The position numbers and the translations under genes were made by a program. The notes under the pieces are model-generated. The model saw only the letters and a list, made by a program, of their open reading frames with translations, did not search any database and was not told where the DNA came from. From Cadophora sp. MPI-SDFR-AT-0126 (lineage: Eukaryota; Ascomycota; Leotiomycetes; Helotiales; Ploettnerulaceae): a DNA stretch of 64,000 bases. Below are positions 1-10,804 of this stretch, in pieces. The number at the start of each line of letters is the position of its first letter. Position 1 is the first letter of the stretch. The stretch spans positions 1,364,001-1,428,000 of the forward strand of contig JAGMVK010000008.1 in NCBI GenBank assembly GCA_020747065.1. Direction: 5' to 3'.

Positions 1-2647
1 CGTGAAGTGGACTTGGAAGTGAGATGGGAGATCCGGTTCGATATATGTCGAGATAGAGTTCCCAGGGGAGTTTCGGACTTTAGGTTTGGGGGATCGGTGT
101 AGAGACGAAGCGTAAAAGTTACTTTTTCTTTAATTGTGAGTGCTGATCGTGAGCAACGTTGGAGATCTAGTGGGCAAATTGTGTATGATCGATTTATTAT
201 TCGAGAAAGATCTGAGTGATGATGCCTCGATATTGTATATGTGCAAGTTATGCGAGTGTGGTCGACGGCACAGCCTCGAAAGATTAGATGTTATGCGGAT
301 GGTGGTGGTGGTGTATTTTGGGATGATGAGCGAAGGTCCCAAGGAGTACGCGTGGAGCAACGTATGAACGAGTGACGAGTCTTTGTAGACCTGAACAGAG
401 GATGGTTGCCGGGGATAGAGGATGCTCGACACCTTATTTTTCCAGAAGGACAATCAATCCGAGAGTGATCCGGCAGACCCAGTACTTAAGTGTCAGGGAC
501 GCTATGACGACCGACGGCTGCAAATAGAAAGGGTTGGGCAGGGAAGTGTTGATGGATTGATTACGGAGAGGAATTATGTAGGGGTTGTAACGCAAAGGCA
601 GGTGAAGGCGAGAAAGGGGAATGGAACAAAGTGGCGCTGCCAGGGAGAAGAAGAGAATCCGAGAATGCAATAATGGACGAAAGCATAGAAAGGGGACTCT
701 GCTTGAATATTAATGCGTCTTGCCTAGCATGTCCTTGCCTTTGATGATGCCCTGGTGACTCCAGGTGGCTGCTTTCTGCGTTACATGTCTGTGAGAGTTG
801 CGGCCGAAGAGGGCATGGTATGGAAGAGAGACAGGGACTCTGCCTGTGATGATACGATGCTCTACTGTAAGGCACGAGTTAAGGGGTTTGAGAGTGTTGG
901 AGGGGAGATGCCAGGGTGATGATGTTCGGAGACGATGGGTTGAAGACAAGCGAGGGCGATCAGGGGTAGACGAAGTTGTTAGGGCGATGAGGTGTCTGGA
1001 ATTTGAAGTGGCCAAGGGACCATGAGAGAGACCAAGGGTGCCACGCAGTCGGGACGGATGAATAATGACATGACGACCGCAGACCCATTCTGAGGCCATC
1101 TGTTGTTGTCCAGACGAACACATTTGATTTTGCATTGTTGAGCATGTTTCTCGAATATTGCAATGCCTCAGAGTCCTCTAACAAAAGTCACCACACGTCC
1201 AAGCCCCTCAGCTCGCAAGAGCATACATAGTACGAGTAGAGTAGTAATTGTATCAGCTGCAGTGCAAGGACCAGACAAATATTGAGTGCATGCATGTAGA
1301 ACTGACTGCATTCCTATCGATATCGACCGCCGTCAGTCAGGTCAATCAGCACGTTCTTTTCTGCAACCCTTGGTGACGGCCCTCAGAACATGGTCAACAA
1401 GCAAGTCCGAGACAGCCCGCGCTCATCACCATCACCAGGAGTGCAGAAAAAAGAGGGAGAAAACCCCTCGATCTCCCTTTCAACCATCACTGTGGCAGCA
1501 CATCATCACCAGAAAGAAGCCTCTCTCCACTGACCTCAAACCGACCAGCATGAACCCTTCTCCGTTCCTGGCCATCGATCAGCGGCCGCGCCCATCTCTA
1601 TGAACATCAAACAACACCGGCTCGACCATCCACTCTCAGCCCGTCTTCCTCTTCACCCACCAAAACTCACCCACTCTTTCTTGCTCTTCTTCTTCCTCTC
1701 CCAGAAACGACAAGTTTCAAGCTGATGAGGCGGTGTCCCCGCCACGGACTCTGCTCACTACATTGGGTTTAGAGCGGGATGTGGTGGTCAATCTGCCGCG
1801 GGGGTGCTGGGATACAGACAAGGGGTTGACACTGCCAAGGACATTTCTCGCCTGCAGATTTGTGGTGATGCACGGAAGCTTGGGCTTGGACCGGTCAGTC
1901 AGAACCTGTTAGGGATTTCTTGAGAGGGACGTGAGTTTTGGAAGACTCGATATTGGTGAGATGATGAGTTGCAGATTCCGAAGATGTTCATTTTCATGAT
2001 CAGATCATCGAGCCATCACATCATAAGCAGCTGAGTATCACAAGCATCTGTTGGGTCGACACAGCGATCTAATTCGGAAATCAATATGCAACAGATGAGA
2101 CCAATACCGAGGGGGAATGAAGCCAATTTATATCCCTTTTTAGATTGGATATCGCCACGTATGAATGCGAAGGGAACGCTTCTAGTTCTGTTGATGAATA
2201 ATTACGAGCAGACTTTCTCTGCCTAATACATTTCTATAGACTCCTTGGCTATGCATATATGACACATTCATTCATCCCATCAACTTATCACCATCGACTC
2301 CGACCTCTATCCAATAATACAGCAGAAAGCTCATCACCATCACTGCCATTCAGTGCCTTACCTCCCTCCCCACTCATAGTTGCGTCGTACTACCGTCCAT
2401 TGATCGTGGTCTCCTCTTCCCTCCTATTTACATGCTTGCCAGCACGAAGAATCGAAATAAACTCATGATGATGCGTCCCGTAAAACGCCACGCCTGCGCC
2501 TCCCAAACCCATTATGCGACAGACGACCTCTCGCACGGTCGTCGGCAGAAAAACCCAAGTCTAGGCAAGCATCCTTCCCACCTCCGAATCCCACATAAAT
2601 ACCTGAGGAGCATATGCTCATCCCTCTCAAACCCGTCTGAGGCTCGC
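1..2647. other. Gene-free stretch, 3' flank of CCH1
   Basis: I see no supportable gene here. The open frames are short, overlap on both strands and carry no recognisable domain; the longest is about 140 codons on the minus strand near 710-1135 and is low-complexity. The right end holds the 3' untranslated part of the minus-strand calcium channel gene. A short CA/CT-rich stretch lies near 1420-1700. Confidence 0.6.
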
Positions 2648-5600
2648 TTAGGACACACTTCCTCCACGCCCTGGTCGATCGCCTGGTCGCCTCAACGTGA
2701 AACTCCGCCGGATACTTTCTCCCCAGGCCGAGTTGTCGAGCACATCGAGGACGTTCTCTGCGCTGACTGCACTGCCGCGCCTGCTGCTTTGTCCAGAGCC
2801 TCCTCCAGCTCCTCCACCGAGTTCGCCTCCCTCAAAGCTGAATGCTGAGTTGGTTGGACGGTGAGGCGATAGTTGTGGAGATGCTCCAGGAGATCCTTTA
2901 AGCGACACTCCTAAAGATAGCCCAGATGACATTCCTGGGGTACCAGGTGATAACGGACCAGAGACAGAAGATCCTCCTCTCCGATGCCTGGCTGCGCCAT
3001 CCAAGCCGTGTGCAATGAACGAGGACCGGGGGTCGGCAATGTCCATTGGTGACAGGAGTGGTGAGACTGTGGCTCTCGCTTGTTTGGCGGCGATATCAGC
3101 CTCATCGTCAATATAAACTTCTGGACCTAATTGAGGGATGTCAGTCATACGACCAGACCTCTTTCTCTCCAGATGCTTCCTGAACTTCCTCGACCAGTAC
3201 CTGATACTGTTAGCACCGAAGTTCGCATCAAGAAAGTCTACTTACATTGTATCAAAGAAGCCAAGAACGATCCGCCTTCGAACTTCCTCCTCGACTCTCT
3301 GAAGGCGCGCACGACGACGCAAGAACTCCTCCAATCTAAAAGATGATTAGTGATGTACAAGAGTAGCGACAAGATAATGCTTACTTCAGACTCTTGTTGT
3401 CGCTGATGACGTTGTAATGTGCCAGAATCATCAGCACGGTAGTGAATGAAATGCCTCGATCAACATCGGCTGACACCATCACCTCTTCGAAGAACAGATT
3501 GTACCGAGCTCGAGACCGTTGAATGGCCTGCGGGTCAATCTGGGCAAGTCTCTTGTTTAATGCCCTAAGATTGACTCCGCTGACAGCTGCGCTTGTCGAT
3601 GACATAGACATTACTCTCCCAGAATTTTGCTCTGGTTGGATGTCTTCAAGTATCCTTCGAACAGAGTGTTCGTGTGGGTAAATTCGCATCTCGAAAACGC
3701 CAGAGAGCTCTCCAAGTAACCTAGGGAACTGGTCCTTGGTAATGTATCCTGTACCTTCGGGATCTAAGGTTGCCCAGGCTTGTTTGAAGCGTCGAATTTC
3801 CTCTCTGCTAACTTTCCCAAGCCCACTCGAATGCTGGTATACGTAACTGAAACTCTCGTATATGAGAGAGATGAACAAACTGGTGAAAATATACATGCTT
3901 GTAATGTTCCAGAGAATGAACAGGGCTCTGGCCCAGCTGGCGCTGCCACAATCACTGTTAAAGAAACTGGGATTGTCGACACACAGTGGTGGTTTGATCG
4001 TAGCAAAATCTTCCATAATAGCATTCCATCCTTCTCCGAAGGACATACGGAAGAGGAGAATCAAAGCCTTTGGAACAGTTCTGAAGTTGATGTTGTCGCT
4101 TTCATTTTCGCCAAATCTGGTGAGACCAAAAGTCTGTGTCATGGCGATTGCGAAGACCAGAAAAAGAACGAACCATGTTGCCAACAGATTGCCAATATTA
4201 GCAACACTAGCAGCAGCTGTTTTAAATAGCTGATCCAGCGCATCGTTCCGCGGTATGAGTAACAGAACAATAGAGACCAAGAACAGCTTGTGTAGCTGAA
4301 TGTAGACTTGACTGTCGAAACGAGTCAGAAGTAGTGTTGTGGTCACAAGTGTCCCAGACACAACGACAATTGAGAAGACGTCCCAAGAGCTTCGTCTAAA
4401 TCGTGCCCAGCTAAGTCCAATAATTCGTACAATGATGTTCGCTGCGTAGAAGAGTGTGCATGCCAGAAAGGTATAAGTTCTGATCTGGTCCCACCAGTCT
4501 GGTTCAGGGTAGTATTCGACCAACAACAGTATGAGATGGAACACCAGGACGATAGTAACGGCACGCTGCCAACGCCCGTGCTTTCTAACTGCTCGCTTGT
4601 AGCACCAGTCCTTGAACTTGTTTCCATCGGTGCTGGAAGGCCGTTTCGAAGGAGACACCTGTCGTAACAATTTCCGCAGCTCGAGCCATGATCGCTGGTC
4701 CGCGGTCAAAAATGCCACACCTGTCTGTTCGGTATAATTGCGCATGAAGACTGAGATGAACAACGTGAGCACGAAGACAGTAGCGAGCAGATTGAAGATG
4801 ACGAAGAACAATGCGTTGCCTTGGGAGGCATAATCTTGAGGCTGAAGTCCACGACCAACAATAGATTCAGCACTCCACATCACATCCGTCCATCCTTCTT
4901 GGGACACGATCTGAAACAGAATGAAGAGGGATCCCCCAAAGTTGTCGAAGTCGAAGAAAGGATTTGATACAACCCTCGGCATAAGGATAGGCCAATCATT
5001 ACTGAAAGGCGTGTTGGTAAATTCGCCAAAACAGTCTGTAAGGCTGACGATAGCATCGCCCCCGTCATTGCATGATAACATCTTGCCGTTGAAGAGATTC
5101 ACACCATACAGGGCAAAAGGTATCAACAGAGACAGAGAAACAAAAGCAGCCTAGGTCAAAGTTAGTAATTATGGTTCGTGCAAGTACCATGATAACTTAC
5201 CGAAAAGATCTTCCAACCTCCAATAATTATCAAAGAATGGAAGGTGTTTCGAGCGCTGTCGCTAACGTTAAGTAACCTCAATGCTCGAAGTGCTTTAAAT
5301 GCCCCCACAGCTCTTGACACTGCTCCGTCATTAGAAAGTGATGTGATAACGTTGATCCAAAATGTTATCAGCACAACCCCATCGATTGCACCCCAAGAGC
5401 TCCGAAAATATGCATTGGGAGTCCAGAAAAAGCCGTCTGCGATAACCTTGATCAAAGCCTCGACGGTGAAGACAATGGCAAATGCCATGTCTGCCCACAC
5501 GAACCAGTTTCTCACATCGAATGTGTGAGTTTCGAAGTAGACTTTCTGATAGAGCGGTGTAGTCACGCATGCAAGTAGAACCATTGCCACGATAGCCATA

Positions 5601-8600
5601 TATATGAAGGCAGAGAAGGCGTACCAGACAACCGTATTCGGTTCGACACCACCAAACCTTTCACTGCCTCGACCGGGGCCAACAATTTTTTGGCAAAGGC
5701 GACGGATAGGATTTGAAGGTTTGAATATGAACAAGGCATTGTTGTAATTGGGGTGCCGTGCAAGAAATTCCCGCTGTGCTTTTTTCCGTTGGGAAGTGGC
5801 AGAAACAGCTTCTTTGGCAAGAGTCCTCGCGTCGGTAGTTTCGTCAGGGCGGGTTGAGAATTGTATGTTGGAATAAAATGGATTTGGTTCTCGATTCCAG
5901 ATTCGCCTTTTGAACTTACTCCAGAGAGACGATGCGTTCTTGGGGCTCGGAGCCGTCGGTTCGACCGGAGTGCTGTTGGCCGCAGACGGCTCAGGGTCAT
6001 TAAGCATTTCATCATCCAGGAAATCTTTCACAACAGCATCTTTAAGCAGCATTTCCATAGTTGCAGGCCCATAGTCGAGAGGATCCTTGGTCGATCTAGC
6101 CCGCCCAAATCGAAAAAGTGCCGATAGGGACAGGTTGTTGGAACTGCTGCCAAGCTCCTTTCTATTAAGGAAGGACTTGACCTGGTGCATTCGCTTTTCG
6201 TCTTCTGAGACGTCGAAATTCTCTTGGATGACAGCTATGAACATATTCACCAGAATGAAGTTTGCCAGAATGAACCATCCGATGAAAAATACTGCTCCAA
6301 TCCAGGCTGTATTTCGAGCAGTGTTGAATGCCGTAATGTTGTAGAGATTCGACGTCCAATTTTCGCTCGACAGGACTTGGTACATGCCTAGAAAAGCATT
6401 GTAGATGGTAAAGAACGTAATTTCAATCGTGTTTCCGTAAGGATCGGTAGGTGTTAGCTCGCCTCGGAAAAGTTGGACTGCAAATATCGACATCAAGAAG
6501 GTGATGAGAAACACGAAAAGCATGAGATTCCCGATACCCTTTGAATTTCCCAGCACCAGTGTGATCAGTGCTTTGGTAACTGGGACCGCGATAATTACCC
6601 TGTATATCCTCAGAATCTGGAAGACAGTGAGCCAAGCGTATGGCTGGCCGGAATGCCGGATAGGCGGTATCAGAATAACTGTAGTGATGATCGCAAGACC
6701 GAGATCGAAAAGGTTCTTGTTTACCTGGAAGAAATTCCGCCAATCAACTGTAAAGCGAATGATGATCTCGGCCAGTAGGATGAACGTTACCACGATCTCA
6801 GAGTTATTGATGAACGTTTCTCTATCCGGAGACATGCTTGCGCTGCGAAATGCCTGACAGAGAAGACCATAAGAGATAACAACAATCCAGAACCAGTAGG
6901 TCTTATTATATATTCGCTTCAACGCGCTATGTCGTTTTGGAGCATCAGCTTTTTCGGAGGGAAGCATGTCTTTGATGTGAGCTGCGAACGCACTGGCTCT
7001 TCCTTCTTCTCGAATGACTTGAAATGACGACGTGATGACGGCAATCAACAAATTGAGAAGCCAGAGAGTCATGATCACAATGCCTCCAGCAAAGAAGAGT
7101 GCTGCCGCGAGATAGTCCGAATCCGTTGCGTAATACATTAAATCCGTAAACGTATTCGCAGTCATGACAACAAACACGAGCTCCAATGACTGGAATATGT
7201 TGTCGAAGCTGACTGTTCCATTATATGGAAGTTTATCTGGGGTCAATTCCAGACATAATGACCCGCGAGGACACAGGTACCCCTTTGAGGATGTAGACCC
7301 ATTTCTGATATTGTCCGGATACCCGATCTGGTATGGCTGAGGGTCTCCAGTGGCATTGTCCAAGTGGCCGCCACAGAACTGCAGAACTTGTGTATACGCT
7401 GTACCCGTCGTGTTCTTGGGGTCTGTTGGATCGATCCACACGCATTGACGATCAAAACTAGACTTGAAACTCTGAACACCAATGATAGCGAACAAGAGCC
7501 AAAAGAATCCAATGAGAAATGAGACGTTGACAAGCAATGGAGTCGCTTTCTTCAAGCTTCGCAAAATTATCTAAGACTCGAATTAGAACAGTCATTCAGA
7601 ATAGGGGTTATACTTACAGCTGTGCCGTTTGTGAGCGCTAACAATCGAAGAATACGAAGACAGCTTATCATTCGGAATATGTAGAGATGAGAAGAGTCTT
7701 CGTATCCACTTATGCTCATAACAAACGCAATCCAGAATGCGACGACAGCCAAGAAATCAAGCCTGTTGAAGGAGTGTCGCAAGAACGCACGTCTTGCGAG
7801 CTGCAAACGCTGAGCTTGCTCGACAGTCCGTATGGAATCTCCTTGGATTGCAGTGAAAGACCGAATCACCGTCTGGCCTCCTAAGGATGGGTTTCGGGGG
7901 ACCCTCAGTGAGGAAGTTCTTTGGGGTTTGAAGACAGCGTGATATTTGTCGAAAAACGTGGCTTTTAATCCACTCTTGTTCTTCCTCGTACTGTATTCTG
8001 GGGCATTCATAAAGAAACCAGAAACTATGATACGGGCAACCAATTCCAGGGTGAAGACAATGAAAAGCCCAAATATGGCGTAGTCGATCAACGATTCGCC
8101 CCAACGACTCGGCCGCGGATTAGTGTACACATTCTTGGAAGCTTCAACTGCGAGGAGAATGGTCTGAATGACAATGAGAATCAAAATCGCGGGTTCCGTC
8201 AGAGGGTATACAAGTGCATCACAAAGCTTGTTTCGAATCTTGCTCTCGGGAGAGAAGATCCCAAGAGTCTTGCCTCGTAATGGATTTGGCGGCTTTTCCG
8301 GCTCTAGCTCCAAATTCTCCTGTGGCTGGGCTCCGCCAAAAAATCGTATGGCTTTCTCAACGGGTGCCGTTGGGAGATTCTGGTGGTAATTTGGCCCTGC
8401 TGCTAATGGATCTGCCTTGTGCTTCGGCTGGAATCTGGTCTCAGACTCGTCACTTAAACTCCCTATGGTGTCGACGGTCTCCGGTGTGCTGTGCTGCCTG
8501 GCCCGTTCGGATGCCCTTCGTGCTTCTCGACGAGCACTTGCTTCAATAAGCTCCGCCTCACCACTTAGATTGACCACACGTTGAGACATTGCCCTTACTA

Positions 8601-9396
8601 TGGATCCGGCCTTGGACAATGCACCTGATGCGTTTGATGGCGAGCGTGACCTGTTTCGTCCATCAGGAGTCAATGAGTTCCCAAAACTGTGTCCCTTTGG
8701 TCGGTTACCAGCTTCAGGATCTTCTAGATCATCTCCCAGTCTGGATCCCCTTCGATATTCAGGGGTATCGAAAGTAACGCTTTGGAAGCTAGATCTTGTT
8801 CTGTCGTGTCGCTGAGGGCCGGGAGTTGAAACTTGTGCACCACTCATTGGCTGTAGTGAAGCCGGATCCGTCAGAGGAATTTGATCAGACTCTGAGGGAA
8901 AGTATGAATTCTGATGTTCGTCCATTCCATCGCCATAGGGTGATACGGATTCGAAATGGTCATAGTCGGCGGATCCATATGATGGGGTATGGGTTCGTGG
9001 AGCGTGCGAAACGCTGATATCTGGAACCAAAAGGCCTGCAAATCCCATTGCAGCTTGGAAATCCCCAGGATTTCCAACTGGCGATATAGGCGTTCCGATC
9101 TCATCATCTGCTAATCGTCTCTGCTGTGATGGTACTGTCAACGCTGGCAATGCACCACGATTGCTCTGCCTTTCTGTTGGACTTGGAGAGGTATTTCCCA
9201 GTCTTTCATATCGAGGCCCAGGCCCTCCTCCACTCGTCGGCCTCGAGCCGCCGCTTAACAAGCTTCTACCACGCGTATGTCGTCTCTCTCCATCTCCAAT
9301 ATCGGCAGAATCGGGTGGGCGTGTAAGATCTCGCAAGGGTATCGACTGTGGAGGGGTCGAAGGGTGCGCAGGATCTTGAGAATTTGTAGGAGGCAT
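2648..9396 (-). CDS. CCH1: Cch1-type voltage-gated calcium channel alpha subunit
   Basis: This is the pore-forming subunit of the fungal high-affinity plasma-membrane calcium channel, which works with Mid1. Five exons on the minus strand (9396-7618, 7570-5201, 5150-3385, 3335-3246, 3200-2648) join in frame to about 2185 residues, close to the family's usual size. The first ~370 residues are a disordered Ser/Pro-rich cytoplasmic tail. Four six-helix repeats follow, with pore-loop positions near residues 732 (MTANTFTDL), 996 (SSENWTSNL), 1468 (SQEGWTDVM) and 1755 (FGEGWNAIM). An EF-hand-like segment (LDPEGTGYITKDQF) lies near 1836-1866, and the C-terminal tail is disordered. All introns are 43-50 nt with GTRAG or GTAAG donors. 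The pore ring reads N-E-E-E instead of four acidic residues, and the fourth voltage sensor is poor in arginine. Family assignment is firm; splice sites are hand-placed. Confidence 0.95.
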
Positions 9397-10804
9397 TGTG
9401 ACCTATGCCACGGACCCGAAGGTCTCTGTATTATCGTCGTGATGGGTTCAATTCGAGGTTATCGTACCAGGTGCAGTGAGCGTAAGACGCCGCAGCCAAA
9501 ACCCAGCGCGCGCAGCTTGTGTATCCGTCAGGTCGCCATGATCAAGGTCGCATTCGAATGTGATAATCCTGTTGAATGGAATGGGTTTCCTCTCTTCTTC
9601 ACTGATGGGAGGTCTAAAAGAATGACGGGTTGTTTGTTTTTGGGGAGATGGAGGGGGATTGGCGACGACGTTGACTTTGAAATGCTTCTGTAACACCTCT
9701 CACTCTTTCAGGTCCCCGTCTGGTCTGGTCGGGTCTGGTGTGGTTCAACTGCAGCCGGACCGCAGCGGCAACTTTAGCGGGTACGAGCAGCAGGCCTGGC
9801 ACCCACGCACAGGAGACTCCAGGGTATCTTAGTGGCTTGCTGGCTGTTGAAAATCGGGGATTGCTATTCTGGGACAGGGCTGTGGCTGTGGGACCAGCGT
9901 TGGGAACATCTACAAATGGGGAGTGACGAACTGAGTGTGAGTGTGAGTGCATGTCTTGAACCCTTCCTTTACTTAACTTGACTTAACTGAATTTGACTCG
10001 ACTCGACTTAACCTGACCTGATCAGGTACAAGACAGAAGTACCTGCCGGTTTTGTGATAAATAGTCGTGCAAGGTGAGAGGAGAGTTTACAGAACTTTAG
10101 AAGTAGTCAAAACAACAGCGAAGAGAGGTGTTTGAACTGATGGATGGAAAGAGACAAGAAAATCACAGTTCCGTGAACTTGTATTCAGCTCTCCCGCCTA
10201 AGCCGAGATGGTACACGGTTTTCCTACGTGCACATACTCGAGTACGTGAGAGACATCTTTCTAAGTTGAAGTTGTAACAAGACAAGAACTTTACGATATG
10301 ATACACCCATAAATCCTGAAAACATCTACTTAAACATGAATCTCTAATGTCAACTGATATCATGTGCTGTGAGCTAAGGTAAGACTACCTTCGCCTTTTG
10401 GCCACAATTCACTTTCATTCATTGTTTATTTATACTTCGTACAGTACAAATACTTCCAGCAGATGAATCGCTACCTGTACAAACACATGTGAATGAAACT
10501 GCCCCTGAAATTCTTGTTCTTGTCCCATCATCGCCAAGGATTATGATAGGCTTATCTACACGTGTAAAAGCGCTTATATAATCTTCGAAAAAGATCACGC
10601 TCCTTGATCGCGTCGACCTTCAATCTCCAGAAATTTGGACAACCAAGACAACGCGCAAACTCAACATCAACGATAGCATTGCTCCACGACACCACTTTAT
10701 CTAGTCTCGAGCACGCTGGATGATTACCTGCCTCTCGCTATACGCGCACAGTGCTCTGCTTCGGTTGCCGTAGTTCAGGTTGACCTCGAGAGGTCGCTTC
10801 CAAG
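9397..10804. promoter_or_regulatory. Divergent intergenic region, CCH1 / PHD protein
   Basis: This 1.4 kb separates the start codons of the divergent CCH1 and PHD-finger genes, so it must hold both promoters and leaders. No open frame in it looks coding. It contains a degenerate GACTTAACTTGACTTAA-type repeat near 9971-10023. I could not place a TATA box or transcription start with confidence. Confidence 0.5.
9971..10023. repeat. Degenerate ACTTGACTTAA / CGACT simple repeat
   Basis: About 50 bases are built from repeated ACTTA, CTTGA and GACTCGACT units in the CCH1 upstream region. It looks like replication-slippage sequence; no function is implied. Confidence 0.6.

Noticed and set aside
710..1135. 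Minus-strand open frame of 141 codons in the left flank
   Set aside because: Low-complexity Ser/Thr/His-rich translation with no domain, overlapping frames on both strands, no splice context.
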